A DNA stretch of 63,376 nucleotides. It comes from an uncultured Enhydrobacter sp. GTDB lineage: Bacteria > Pseudomonadota > Gammaproteobacteria > Pseudomonadales > Moraxellaceae. The notes under the pieces were generated by a model, which had not been told where the DNA came from, did no database searches, and saw only the letters and a program-made list of their open reading frames with translations. Location of the stretch: NCBI GenBank assembly GCA_946222995.1, contig CAMIOS010000015.1, forward strand, positions 1 through 63,376. Reading direction: 5' to 3'. A program made the translations under genes and the position numbers. Of this stretch, positions 54,153 through 63,292 are shown piece after piece. Positions within the stretch are counted from its first letter, which is position 1; the number at the start of each line of letters is the position of its first letter.

Positions 54153-55058
54153 TTATTTTCCAAACCATTTGTCTTCAAGTTGTTGTAGTTTACCGTTGGC
54201 TTTAATAGTGGCAATGCCTTGATTCACTTTGGCGGTTAAAGCATCATTGCCTTTACGCATGATCACCACTTGCTGGGCAGAGGGCTCGTTTTGCCCCTCA
54301 TACGCCACAATCGTCACCTTTTGGTCAGGGAAATTTTTGGCAGTATAACGCAAAAACGGCTCATCTTGTACAATCGCCTGCTCTTTATCTTGGACTAATG
54401 CTTGGAAAAGCAGATAAGTGGTTGGATAAATATCCACATTGGTTGCCCCGGTGGCAGCTTTGACTTGCTCAACTTGTTTTGAGCCATCCATCCCTGCAAC
54501 TTTCATATTTTTAAGTTCCGCAAGGGTTTTAACAGGTTGGCTGGTATTTTTATACATAATGGCAGATGGGTTAAAAAAATAACTGTCTGACAAATTGTAT
54601 AAGCCTTTACGCTCTTCGGTATAAGAAATGCCAGAAGCGGCTATATCATACTTGCCACTGGCAATCGTTGGGAACATATTTTTAAATTCAGTTTTATAAA
54701 ATGCGACCTTAAAGCCGCCCGCCTCACCAATGGCACGCATCGCATCAATATCAAACCCCATCAAATTCCCTTTGGCATCTGAAAATGAAAACGGTGCCAT
54801 GGTGCCTGTGGTAATAACTTTATAAGTCGGTGCGGTATCCGGTAAAGTACTGACAAAGCCATCGGCGGTGATAGCTGCGCCAGTTTTGGCGGCTTCATTG
54901 AGTTTTTCGGTGGCTTGTGCTTGGCTAGGCGCATTAGAATTGATGGTACTGGCTGGTTGAGCCGAGGCATTATTTTGATTGGCTTGATTATAGCCTGTTA
55001 ATCCTAAAGTTAAAACTAACGTACTAACACCCAGTATTTTTTTGTAACTAAACGTCAT
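54153..55058 (-). CDS. Polar amino acid ABC transporter solute-binding protein (SBP_bac_3)
   Basis: A 301-residue periplasmic binding protein. After an N-terminal signal (1-22, basic start, LVLTLGLTG) comes a low-complexity Asn/Ala/Ser region to about 75, then the two-lobed domain with YKVITTGTMAPFSFSDAKGNLMGFDIDAMRAIGEAGGFKVAFYKTEFKNMFPTIASGKYDIAASGISYTEER (in segments), a family signature. The lipobox-like LGLTGY has Tyr (Y23) where most relatives have a lipid-bearing Cys. GAGAA lies before the ATG. No permease or ATPase genes are beside it, so its ABC partners are encoded elsewhere. Ligand unknown; the family binds amino acids. Confidence 0.85.
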   Translation of the reverse strand: MTFSYKKILGVSTLVLTLGLTGYNQANQNNASAQPASTINSNAPSQAQATEKLNEAAKTGAAITADGFVSTLPDTAPTYKVITTGTMAPFSFSDAKGNLMGFDIDAMRAIGEAGGFKVAFYKTEFKNMFPTIASGKYDIAASGISYTEERKGLYNLSDSYFFNPSAIMYKNTSQPVKTLAELKNMKVAGMDGSKQVEQVKAATGATNVDIYPTTYLLFQALVQDKEQAIVQDEPFLRYTAKNFPDQKVTIVAYEGQNEPSAQQVVIMRKGNDALTAKVNQGIATIKANGKLQQLEDKWFGK

Positions 55059-55369
55059 TTTTTATTCTCTATGTTGCTAAATAGTAAGCGTTGATAGACA
55101 TACTAAAATAACAAAATTAAAACTCAAGATAAATAACTGATTTTATTTAATTTATTCAATAATTCTTAATAATGATAAATTTAAATAATACGATTTGAAT
55201 ACATTAATTTACAAAAATGTAAAACAAAATTTTGTCAAATAAGATTATGAATTGCCTATTTTTAACGAAAAGCGGGTAAGTTTGGCTTATTTCTAGCCAT
55301 CCTAATAGTCGCTAATCAACATTTTCTTATTGGTAAAAATGCGTGTGGCACTGCGTTATTAAATTAAAG
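55059..55369. other. AT-rich intergenic region before ogt
   Basis: About 310 bases, largely A and T, between the SBP start and the ogt stop. No hairpin with T-run and no strong promoter were found by eye. The promoter of the SBP gene should be here. Confidence 0.45.
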
Positions 55370-55924
55370 TTAAAGGTGCCTTTTTTCGAGGGCTAATAAT
55401 TGTTGTTTGATATCAATCCCGCCGGTATAGCCCCCTAGCCCGCCATCACTGGCAATCACCCGATGACAAGGGATAATTAAGCTGATCGGATTTTTGCCGT
55501 TGGTATTGGCGACCGCACGATAAGCGGTTGGCTGTCCCAAACATTTGGCCAGTTCGGCATAACTGATGGTCTGGCCATAGGGAATGGTAAGCAGCTTTTG
55601 CCATACCCGCTGCTGAAACGGTGTGCCAAAAGAAAAATCTAACGGTAGCGTAAAGTGATGGCGTGTGCCTGCAAAATATTCCTGAAGCTGTTGTTTGGTA
55701 AGAAGGAGTACGTCACAATTTTGTTGATAAAGATGGTTTTTCTGCTGCAAATCATGGGGCAATTGGGTGAGATAAGCGGCTTGTTTTGTGAGTTGATCAA
55801 GTAGCTTTACAGTTTTGTGTGTGTGCCAATCAAGCACAATGAGCTTGCCGTGATGAGCGACAAGCGTGATGTTGGGCAGTGTGGGTAACGCTTGATAAGT
55901 GAGAGTCAACATCCGACTATTCAT
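55370..55924 (-). CDS. ogt: Methylated-DNA-[protein]-cysteine S-methyltransferase
   Basis: Suicide enzyme that removes O6-methyl groups from guanine. The C-terminal domain has TIPYGQTISYAELAKCLGQPTAYRAVANTNGKNPISLIIPCHRVIASDGGLGGYTGG, in which PCHRV carries the acceptor Cys and the preceding winged helix binds DNA. ATG 55924 overlaps the ftsY stop by 8 bases, giving 184 residues; ATG 55912 is an alternative. The longer frame up to 56068 lies inside ftsY and is not real. Coupled to ftsY by overlap, so it depends on ftsY transcription. Confidence 0.94.
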   Translation of the reverse strand: MNSRMLTLTYQALPTLPNITLVAHHGKLIVLDWHTHKTVKLLDQLTKQAAYLTQLPHDLQQKNHLYQQNCDVLLLTKQQLQEYFAGTRHHFTLPLDFSFGTPFQQRVWQKLLTIPYGQTISYAELAKCLGQPTAYRAVANTNGKNPISLIIPCHRVIASDGGLGGYTGGIDIKQQLLALEKRHL

Positions 55925-57137
55925 CTTCTTTTTCAAATAAGGCTTTGACAAAGTCTTCGGCTTGAAACGGGCGCAAATCATCAATTTTTTCACCGACACC
56001 GATAAAGCGAATCGGCACATTGGTGTTTTCAGCAATATTAAATACCACACCACCTTTGGCGGTGCCATCTAGCTTGGTGACTGTCACGCCTGTCAGCGCT
56101 ACGGCTTCGTTAAAGATTTCTACTTGGTTTAACGCATTTTGTCCTGTCCCTGCATCAAGTACAATCATGGCTTCATGGGGGGCGGTCGGGTCGGCTTTTT
56201 GCATGACACGGATGACTTTTTTAAGTTCTTCCATCAAGTTTGATTTATTTTGTAGGCGACCTGCGGTATCGGCAATTAATACATCAATGCCTCGAGCTTT
56301 GGCAGATTGCATGGCATCAAAGATAACCGAGGCACTGTCCGAGCCATGCCCTTGAGCCACCACAGGGATATTGTTTCGCTCGCCCCACACTTGTAATTGC
56401 TCGGTTGCGGCAGCACGAAAGGTATCGCCTGCGGCAAGCATGACGCTTTTGCCCTCGGCTTGTAGGCGTTTAGCAAGCTTGCCGATGGTGGTGGTTTTGC
56501 CCACGCCGTTGACGCCCACCATCAAGATGACAAATGGACGTTTACTGCTGTCGATATGCAGCGCTTTGACTTTGGGGGTGAGGATGTCAGTTAGTTCTTT
56601 TTGCAAGGCTTTATACAGCGAATGGGAATAAATTAAATCGCCTCGATGGGTGGCTTCGGTCAAGTTTTTGATAATGCGGTTGGTGGCGTTGACCCCAATA
56701 TCCGCAACGAGCAGTTGGTCTTCGACCTCTTCAAGCAGTTCATCATCGATTTCTTTGCCGCCAATTAAGATATTGGTTAAGCCTTCGGTGAAGTTTTTGC
56801 GGCTTTTTGACAAGCCAGATTTCATACGGCTAAACCATCCGCCTTTACTGTCTTTGCCTTCGTTGCTGGCTTTGCTTTGGCTGCTGTCTTGACCTTGTAT
56901 AATGTGAGCAGAAGCCGAAACTTGTGAGATAGTGGCTTGTGATTCAGACGGTACAGTAGGTGGTGGCACAGCAGAAGGTGTCATAGTAACCTGTTGCACA
57001 GGCATGTTTGGAATGGTCGCATCATCTAGCCCAACAATAGATTGGTCGTTGAGCTTAACAACGACTTTCGGGGTTATCGATGACTGAACAGAATCGCTTT
57101 GCGGGTCGTTATTATTTGGGTAGTTATTTGAAGTCAT
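55917..57137 (-). CDS. ftsY: Signal recognition particle receptor FtsY
   Basis: Inner-membrane-associated GTPase that docks SRP for cotranslational membrane insertion. The N-terminal 110 residues are an acidic, Ser/Gln/Pro-rich A domain. The NG domain has GVNGVGKTTTIGKLA (G1), DTAGRLQN (G3) and TKLDGTAKGG (G4), with an N-domain four-helix part around 125-200. 406 residues, within family range. rsmD, the common upstream neighbour, is not seen. A small interrupted frame lies upstream. Confidence 0.97.
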   Translation of the reverse strand: MTSNNYPNNNDPQSDSVQSSITPKVVVKLNDQSIVGLDDATIPNMPVQQVTMTPSAVPPPTVPSESQATISQVSASAHIIQGQDSSQSKASNEGKDSKGGWFSRMKSGLSKSRKNFTEGLTNILIGGKEIDDELLEEVEDQLLVADIGVNATNRIIKNLTEATHRGDLIYSHSLYKALQKELTDILTPKVKALHIDSSKRPFVILMVGVNGVGKTTTIGKLAKRLQAEGKSVMLAAGDTFRAAATEQLQVWGERNNIPVVAQGHGSDSASVIFDAMQSAKARGIDVLIADTAGRLQNKSNLMEELKKVIRVMQKADPTAPHEAMIVLDAGTGQNALNQVEIFNEAVALTGVTVTKLDGTAKGGVVFNIAENTNVPIRFIGVGEKIDDLRPFQAEDFVKALFEKEDE

Positions 57138-57261
57138 AACACATGCCTAAAGTAACCTATAAAATAAGAAAAAAGTTAAAAATCGTGAGTTTATCCATAA
57201 AAAAATCATCAAAATTGCCCACCACCCCATTCACCAACGCAGGCGAGAATTTTTAGGCATA

Positions 57262-57516
57262 CTAATCGATGGGTTTATCCCTTGTTTGATAAGAATCGGC
57301 AAGATGGGCTAGCAGTCGATACGCCATTACGGAGGCTTCATACATAACATCGGCAAATACCAGATTGCGAACGCGTCAATCTGAGCGTTTTATGACTTTT
57401 AAGCCAAATTCAGGGCGTGAGACGGGCCGTGATAAGCTTTCACTTATTTCAAGGGTCTGTATTACGCCAGTTTCAGTTACCCATTCAGTTACCCATATTG
57501 TTAATTGCAATGCCAT
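57262..57516 (-). pseudogene. Small reading frame with an in-frame TGA, upstream of ftsY
   Basis: Starting at ATG 57516 (AAGG just upstream) a frame of 46 codons runs to a TGA (57378-57376) and continues in the same frame for 37 codons to TAG at 57264-57262. Residues 1-46 begin MALQLTIWVTEWVTETGVIQ and end KVIKRSD. The second part begins RVRNLVFADVMYEASVMAY. WVTE is doubled because of a 12-base tandem duplication (57473-57496). Both parts look protein-like but match no family I know. It could be a decayed gene, a leader peptide for ftsY, a protein of 46 residues, or, less likely, a recoded TGA. No selenocysteine insertion element was identified. Confidence 0.35.
57473..57496. repeat. 12-bp perfect tandem duplication
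   Basis: TCAGTTACCCAT occurs twice in succession. It lies in frame with the small minus-strand reading frame and adds four residues to it. Confidence 0.85.
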
Positions 57517-57576
57517 CTGCCTTATCAGGTTATTTATGTCAAGTTATTTATGATGATCATTATGGTTGCTGGCGAT

Positions 57577-57605
57577 ATTGTAGCATTTGTCAAAATGCCT
57601 GTCAG
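57577..57605 (-). promoter_or_regulatory. Strong promoter candidate for the small frame and ftsY
   Basis: Minus strand: CTGACA (57605-57600), a 17-base spacer and TACAAT (57582-57577), preceded by TGC, an extended -10. It is one of the best matches in the window. It points to ftsY, which starts 440 bases further on. Confidence 0.6.
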
Positions 57606-57807
57606 TTTTTGATTGCACCAACCTTAAACCGTCCAATTTTTGCTTGGTGTTGTCGCTCTTTCTTGCTCAGATGTTAATAAAATTTGATTTTTGGTTGTGG
57701 ATGTAGCTTGTGATCGCATTTTATGCCATGATAGGAACAATTTTATGGCTAACATTTTTTCTAATATTCTTTGCTCTTCGTTATTTTTGCTTTTGATAGG
57801 TCGCTCA

Positions 57808-59289
57808 ATGCCGTTGTCCAATGTTAATGTTAATTTTTATACGTCTTATACGCCCATGTGTATGCTCACACGACGTTTTGTTAAAAATCTATGTGTGAAA
57901 ACCACGGTGTCAGCGTTATGTTTAAGCTTAGGTGTGATAAATGCTAAAGCGGCTGATCTACCCCCTGCCCAAACAACTAATCAAACGGCATTTGCCCAAA
58001 AAATCGCCGCTGCTCGCCATGAATATACCCTCGATAACGGCCTAAAGGTGATTATCAAAGAAGACCATCGCTCGCCTGTGGTGATGAGCCAAATATGGTA
58101 TCGGGTTGGTTCAAATGACGAGCCTGAAAAGCTGGGCGGTATTTCACACTTACTTGAGCATATGATGTTTAAAGGCACAAAGGATGTGTCATCGGCAGAC
58201 TTTGAACGCCTCATTGCCAAATTTGGCGGGTCAAATAACGCCTTTACCACCCATGATTACACCGTTTATTATGAGATATTCCCTGCCAATCGCTTAAACC
58301 TTGCCCTAGAATTAGAAGCCGATCGTATGACCAATTTGCAATTACACATGGCAGATTTTACCGGCGAGCGGCAAGTGGTCATGGAAGAGCGCCGCCAACG
58401 CACGGATGACAACCCCAATGCTCGGGCATTTGAGCAATTTAGCAAAATGACCTACCCCGATAGCCCCAAAGGTGAATCGGTTATTGGTCCGATGGCAGAA
58501 ATTGACAGCATCACATTACAAGACTTAAAACAATGGTATCAGACTTGGTATGCCCCCAATAACGCTACCATTGTGATAGTCGGTGATGTCAATCCCGAGC
58601 AAGCATTAAGCAATGTCAAAAAATACTTTGGTGACAAAAAACCCGCCCAACTTCCCACACGCCCAAGTGTGTCGCAAAAAGCCTTTCGTGGTTTTACCGA
58701 GCAGACAACGCAACTGCCTGTGCAAGTGCCAAGCGTAATTATGGCATATAACTTACCCACCTTGACCACTGCAAAAGACCCAAAAACGGCTTATAGCTTG
58801 ATGCTGTTATCTGAAGTACTCGACGGCGGTATGTCGGCACGACTTGAAAAACATTTGGTACGCGATAAACAGATTTTGGCATCGGTGGGTAGTGGCTATA
58901 GTGCCTTTGAGCGCGGGGATGGGTTATTGTTGATTCAAGGCACGCCGAGGGCAGGTGTCAGTCTTGAGCAAGCCAAACAAGCGATTTTGGCAGAAATAGA
59001 TGCGCTAAAAACCCAACCGATTGCCGATAACGAGCTACAACGCGCCAAGACCAATACCATCACCGGATTGATTTATAGTCAAGATAGTATCAGCGGGCAA
59101 GCACAAAGTATCGGCAGCCTGACCAGTATTGGACTTGATGATCGTATGGTTTATCAATTACCTAGCATTTTTGATACCATTCACCAAGCCGATTTACAAG
59201 CGGTTGCCAAGCAGTATTTAACCCAAAATAATTTGACTATATTGAATGTGACACCCAATCAAACAGCGGATAACAATAAGCAAAAATAG
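57808..59289 (+). CDS. M16 family zinc metallopeptidase, catalytic member
   Basis: An exported M16 peptidase. HLLEH in GGISHLLEHMMFKGT is the HxxEH zinc motif, with the downstream Glu in LALELEADRMTNL. The signal peptide hydrophobic stretch near TTVSALCLSLGVINA is followed by AKAA. The long frame begins at 57691; ATG 57808 has AGGT 7 bases upstream and is used here, while ATG 57862 gives a more compact signal peptide. About 493 residues. An M16 gene without the zinc motif follows, so the two probably act as a heteromer (as in PqqL-like or PMPCB-like pairs). Cellular substrate unknown. Confidence 0.88.
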   Translation: MPLSNVNVNFYTSYTPMCMLTRRFVKNLCVKTTVSALCLSLGVINAKAADLPPAQTTNQTAFAQKIAAARHEYTLDNGLKVIIKEDHRSPVVMSQIWYRVGSNDEPEKLGGISHLLEHMMFKGTKDVSSADFERLIAKFGGSNNAFTTHDYTVYYEIFPANRLNLALELEADRMTNLQLHMADFTGERQVVMEERRQRTDDNPNARAFEQFSKMTYPDSPKGESVIGPMAEIDSITLQDLKQWYQTWYAPNNATIVIVGDVNPEQALSNVKKYFGDKKPAQLPTRPSVSQKAFRGFTEQTTQLPVQVPSVIMAYNLPTLTTAKDPKTAYSLMLLSEVLDGGMSARLEKHLVRDKQILASVGSGYSAFERGDGLLLIQGTPRAGVSLEQAKQAILAEIDALKTQPIADNELQRAKTNTITGLIYSQDSISGQAQSIGSLTSIGLDDRMVYQLPSIFDTIHQADLQAVAKQYLTQNNLTILNVTPNQTADNNKQK

Positions 59290-59394
59290 ACTTTTGCTAA
59301 TAAAATTCACGATTTACAACACCTTATCGTAGGTTGAATGTGTTAATACGCTTCAACTTTCCCAATTGCTAAACCTTAACTGATTAAAAATTCG

Positions 59395-60930
59395 ATGAAA
59401 CCATTTATCCAACTTCCCGCGCCCGCCATTGCGAAATGTATTAAAAGCCCCATAGGCATAGGACTTATGTGGTCTGTTTTAACAAGTATACTTTTGGTGA
59501 CACAGGCATATGCTGCCGATGCCCAACCCGAAACGCACAGCAGTGCTGATGTTGACCCCAATGCCCCGATTGTGGCGTTAGATAAGCTTGATAGCCTAAA
59601 ATCCACGCAGCCACTTACGGTCACTTTGCCAACGATTCAGCATTTTACCACCCCACGGGGTACGCCTGTCGCCTTTGTACACACCAACAATTTGCCGATG
59701 GTGGATGTTAGTGTATATTTTAATGCTGGCTCGGCTCGGGATGAAGCGATTAGAAAAAATGGCTTTGGCATTGCAAGCCTAACTGCCAGTATGCTTGACC
59801 AAGGCACGACCAGCAAAACCCAAGACCAATTTGCCGAAGCGGTCGAACAGCTAGGCGTCAATATCGGACAACAAGCTTATAAAGACATGTTTATTGTCAG
59901 TTTACGCAGTTTGTCTGATCCCAACTATTTAACCCCAGCGGTCAATTTGATGGCGGATATGCTTGCCCATCCGGCATTCCCCCAGCAAAATCTTGAACGT
60001 ACCAAAGCCCAATACCTTGTTGCACTACAACGAGAGCAAGAAGATCCCGATGCTATTGCTTCGCAAACCTTTACCCAAGCATTATATGGCAATCACCCTT
60101 ACGCCCACCGCACGGATGGCACGTCACAAAGCATCCCCACGATTAGCTCGGCGGATTTGACCGCTTTTACCAAGCAGTTTTTGGTGGCTAAAAATGCCAA
60201 TATGGCAATTACAGGCGATATCAGCCTTGCGCAAGCCAAACGCCTTGCCGAACAATTAACCAACCAGTTACCGCAAGGCTCGCCCGCCCCCAAACTCCCG
60301 AATGTCACACCGCTACAAATGGGCAAAACGATTTATGTCCCGTTTGACAGTACCCAAACTTCGGTGATTATCGGTCAACTGGGCGAAAAACGCGCCACGG
60401 ATGCCCAACGTTTACAACAGCAAAACAATTTTGCCATCGCTGATGACGTGGTTGGCGGTAGTAACTTTCAAGCCCGCCTGATGGCGGATATTCGCAAAAA
60501 ACGGGGCTTGACGTATGGCATTTATAGCTCAATGACCCCCATGCAAAGCCAAGGGGCTTATACCATTAGTTTTTCTACTCGCAATGAAAAAGCCCCCGAA
60601 GCCATTAATGCGACGTTAGATGTGGTTAACGATATCCTAAAAAATGGTATTACCCAAAATGAACTGAACTTGACTAAGGAAAGCCAAATTAATAGTTTCC
60701 CACTGAGTTTTGCCAGTAATGCCGCAATTAATAGCACGCTTGGGATGATGGGTTTTTATCACCTGCCTGATAACTATCTTGCCGATAACATCAAGCGTAT
60801 TAAAAATGCCGATTTGGCTTCCGTCAATCAAAGCTATCGCAATCTAATTCATCCTAAGCAATTTTTGATTGTGACTGTGGGCAAACAAGTGGACGTGGCG
60901 GCTAAAACACAGGCGTCTGATGCTAAATAA
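59395..60930 (+). CDS. M16 family peptidase-like protein, non-catalytic partner
   Basis: A 511-residue exported M16 homologue. The domain carries HFTTPRGTPVAFVHTNNLPMVDVSVYFNAGSARDE and FGIASLTASMLDQGT, where the active protein has HLLEH, so the HxxEH zinc motif is missing. NIGQQAYKDMFIVSLRSL, ANMAITGDISLAQAKRLAEQL and KKRGLTYGIYSSM (the R-x-x-L-x-Y substrate-binding region) are present. The N-terminal hydrophobic segment (about 15-43) is an apparent signal. About 105 bases after the catalytic partner and in the same direction, so co-expressed. Confidence 0.88.
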   Translation: MKPFIQLPAPAIAKCIKSPIGIGLMWSVLTSILLVTQAYAADAQPETHSSADVDPNAPIVALDKLDSLKSTQPLTVTLPTIQHFTTPRGTPVAFVHTNNLPMVDVSVYFNAGSARDEAIRKNGFGIASLTASMLDQGTTSKTQDQFAEAVEQLGVNIGQQAYKDMFIVSLRSLSDPNYLTPAVNLMADMLAHPAFPQQNLERTKAQYLVALQREQEDPDAIASQTFTQALYGNHPYAHRTDGTSQSIPTISSADLTAFTKQFLVAKNANMAITGDISLAQAKRLAEQLTNQLPQGSPAPKLPNVTPLQMGKTIYVPFDSTQTSVIIGQLGEKRATDAQRLQQQNNFAIADDVVGGSNFQARLMADIRKKRGLTYGIYSSMTPMQSQGAYTISFSTRNEKAPEAINATLDVVNDILKNGITQNELNLTKESQINSFPLSFASNAAINSTLGMMGFYHLPDNYLADNIKRIKNADLASVNQSYRNLIHPKQFLIVTVGKQVDVAAKTQASDAK

Positions 60931-61064
60931 ATCTATACTGACTTAACATGACTAACGCTCATAGCATAAGTTATAAATTTTCGCTTAGGTTGGCTGTCAA
61001 AACCTACCTAACTACGTTAAACTATCGCCTTTAATTTGTAGCGCTGTTAAGTTTTATTATCATC

Positions 61065-62210
61065 ATGTCCAACTATATCGAACAATCCCGTTTTTCCCGA
61101 CAATCCAACCATTTTGGCAAAGACAGCGTTCCCACATTTTGGCAACGTATTCACTTAGACCCTTGGTTACTGTTTTTGTTGTTTGTCACCGCATTATTTG
61201 GTTTGGCGATTTTATACAGTGCCTCTAGTCAAGATATGGGCATGGTGATCCGTCAACTGATTAGTTTTGTCATTGCCTTTGTGGTGATGATTATGATGGC
61301 TCAAGTGCCACCCAGCGTGTATCGGAATTTTACCCCATTTTTTTATGTCGGTGGGGTGTTATTATTGGTACTGGTAAAAGTGATTGGTGAGGTGCGCCTT
61401 GGTGCACAGCGTTGGATTAACATTCCAGGATTTGGCAGTGTTCAGCCATCTGAGTTTATGAAACTTGGTATGCCTATGCTATGTGCGTGGTTCTTATCGA
61501 AGCGAGAGCTACCGCCCAATATTGTTACGGTGCTCATTACCCTTGCAGCGATTGGACTGCCTGTACTGTTGATTGCAGAACAGCCCGATTTGGGGACTTC
61601 TATTTTGGTTGCATCAAGTGGGCTATTTGTATTGTTTTTAGCGGGTTTACCTTGGTGGATGATAGGTGGGGCAATTGCGTTATTTATCCCGTTTGTGTTT
61701 GTGGCTTGGGAATATTTACTCCACGATTACCAACGCAAGCGGGTATTGACGTTGCTTGACCCCGAAGCTGATGCACTGGGAGCAGGATGGAATATCATGC
61801 AATCAAAGACCGCTATCGGCTCGGGCGGCTTGACAGGCAAAGGCTATCTTGAAGGCACGCAGTCGCATTTGCATTTTTTGCCAGAAGGTCATACCGATTT
61901 TATTATCGCTGCCTTTTCTGAAGAATTTGGGCTTATTGGTGTATCGTTATTGATGTTTTTATATGCTTGCGTATTGTTTCGCGCCCTATATATTGCTTTT
62001 AGCAATACCAACGTGTATGGCAAGCTATTATCGGGCGCGATTGCAATGTCGTTCTTTGTCTATGTATTTGTTAATGCTGGCATGGTTTCAGGTATTTTAC
62101 CGGTGGTAGGTGTCCCCCTGCCTTTTATTAGTTATGGTGGTACGGCACTCATTACATTGATGGCGGGTTTTGGGTTGATTATGTCGATTGCCTCGCATGA
62201 CCGGCACTAG
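61065..62210 (+). CDS. rodA: Peptidoglycan polymerase RodA
   Basis: SEDS-family glycosyltransferase that polymerises peptidoglycan during elongation. About ten transmembrane segments. Seen are QPDLGTSILVASSGLF (catalytic Asp region), the WNIMQSKTAIGSGGLTGKGYLEGTQSHLHFLPEGHTDFI blocks and the C-terminal GVPLPFISYGGTALITLMAGFGL, all typical. 381 residues. No mrdA (PBP2) gene is next to it in the window. No Shine-Dalgarno is obvious. Confidence 0.96.
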   Translation: MSNYIEQSRFSRQSNHFGKDSVPTFWQRIHLDPWLLFLLFVTALFGLAILYSASSQDMGMVIRQLISFVIAFVVMIMMAQVPPSVYRNFTPFFYVGGVLLLVLVKVIGEVRLGAQRWINIPGFGSVQPSEFMKLGMPMLCAWFLSKRELPPNIVTVLITLAAIGLPVLLIAEQPDLGTSILVASSGLFVLFLAGLPWWMIGGAIALFIPFVFVAWEYLLHDYQRKRVLTLLDPEADALGAGWNIMQSKTAIGSGGLTGKGYLEGTQSHLHFLPEGHTDFIIAAFSEEFGLIGVSLLMFLYACVLFRALYIAFSNTNVYGKLLSGAIAMSFFVYVFVNAGMVSGILPVVGVPLPFISYGGTALITLMAGFGLIMSIASHDRH

Positions 62211-62642
62211 CAACTCAGTAATCTAGCAACCAAATAATTCAACAAATATTTATTAAAAATACACCGGTTTTTGATAGATTTTGAGCAAAAACTGGTAAAA
62301 ATTAACCTTTCATGCCAAATTATGACCTTTAATCCTATTAATTAATGATTTTTTATGTTAAATTTCGTATCGTAATGCACAAAGTTGTTAAATTAATCAA
62401 CAATTAGCCATTTATTGATTAATTAAGAATGTGTATATCTGACAAACCTTGTTATTGTGAATAGTACAATTTGGAAAAATTCGATAAAGGCTTAATTAGG
62501 CTATAAGTCATTCATAGGTCTTTAAATCATAATTATTTGTCCCTATATTAGGGTGTTTTACCATGAAAATAAATCATGGCATAACTAGCGATAACATTTC
62601 AAATTCGTTTGATATATTTAAATTTAATAACCTGAGGTGCTT
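62211..62642. other. rodA-rlpA-like intergenic region
   Basis: About 430 bases without a gene. An 11-bp stem (62263-62273 with 62286-62296, one wobble) follows rodA but lacks a T-run. A perfect 10-bp inverted repeat, AATTAATCAA (62391-62400) and TTGATTAATT (62415-62424), has an operator-like layout. GAGG at 62634-62637 is the ribosome binding site of the next gene. Confidence 0.5.
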
Positions 62643-63245
62643 ATGTCTAAGCGTCAATTTTTCAAAAATCAAAGCCGTAACGCCGTAATTATAGCCAGCT
62701 GTGCACTAGTATCTAGCTTTGGGCTAACCAATTCTTCAGCCATTGCCGCTACCAATCATGACCTTGATTATGTTTTAACCGAATTATCACGCCAACATGA
62801 CAATGCCTCGCCCCTCGTTCAATCTGCTCGTCAACCGGCTTCGTTAGCATTAAATAGCCAGCTCCTTAGCCAAAAAGACCCTACTATTAATAATACCGAT
62901 GTGTTAGGACGCTTGTCTGCGGTTGCCTCAACGACCGTCAGCAAATTTAGCCAAACCGGCGTCGCTTCTTGGTATGGTCGCCAATTTCATGGTAAAAAAA
63001 CCGCGAGCGGTGATGTTTTTGACCAAGACGGTTTCACAGCCTCGCATCGTACACTGCCGCTTAACTGCTATGTCAAAGTGACCAATAAAGCCAATGGTAA
63101 AAGTGTGGTGGTTAAAGTTAATGACCGTGGTCCTTTCTCTAGTAGCCGTGTGATGGATTTATCGTATGGTGCAGCCAAACAAATTGGTTTGGTAAGTTCT
63201 GGCTCAGCGAACGTGATTATTGAGCGGGTAAATGACCCAAGCTAA
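62643..63245 (+). CDS. RlpA-like septal ring lytic transglycosylase (DPBB domain)
   Basis: An exported protein of about 200 residues, related to RlpA, which cleaves denuded glycan strands in some species. The signal peptide (1-37, ends AIAA) lacks a lipobox Cys, so it is probably soluble or held otherwise. The double-psi beta-barrel domain begins TGVASWYGRQFHGKKTASGD and contains YVKVTNKANGKSVVVKVNDRGPF and VMDLSYGAAKQIGL. The usual RlpA C-terminal SPOR domain is missing. ATG 62643 has GAGG 5 bases upstream, favouring it over GTG 62637. Function is a family inference. Confidence 0.88.
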   Translation: MSKRQFFKNQSRNAVIIASCALVSSFGLTNSSAIAATNHDLDYVLTELSRQHDNASPLVQSARQPASLALNSQLLSQKDPTINNTDVLGRLSAVASTTVSKFSQTGVASWYGRQFHGKKTASGDVFDQDGFTASHRTLPLNCYVKVTNKANGKSVVVKVNDRGPFSSSRVMDLSYGAAKQIGLVSSGSANVIIERVNDPS

Positions 63246-63263
63246 TTGGTTTGTGTGGTGAAT

Positions 63264-63292
63264 AAAAAAGCATCTTAAGCCGATGCTTTTTT
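63264..63292 (+). terminator. Rho-independent terminator after the RlpA-like gene
   Basis: An 11-bp stem (63264-63274 with 63282-63292), 7-base loop and poly-T end. The stretch behind it (63293-63376) ends with a purine-rich sequence (AAAGGAAAAG) that could precede a start codon just outside the window. Confidence 0.88.

Noticed and set aside
55925..56068. N-terminal extension of ogt
   Set aside because: The extra 48 residues lie within ftsY in a different frame and are not homologous to Ogt proteins. The ATG overlapping the ftsY stop is a better start.
57376..57378. Selenocysteine codon at the in-frame TGA
   Set aside because: No SECIS-like hairpin was recognised directly after the TGA, and the protein is not a known selenoprotein family. 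Decay, a short protein or readthrough are simpler.
62263..62296. Terminator after rodA
   Set aside because: The 11-bp stem has a wobble and no T-run follows, so I list it only as a hairpin within the intergenic region.
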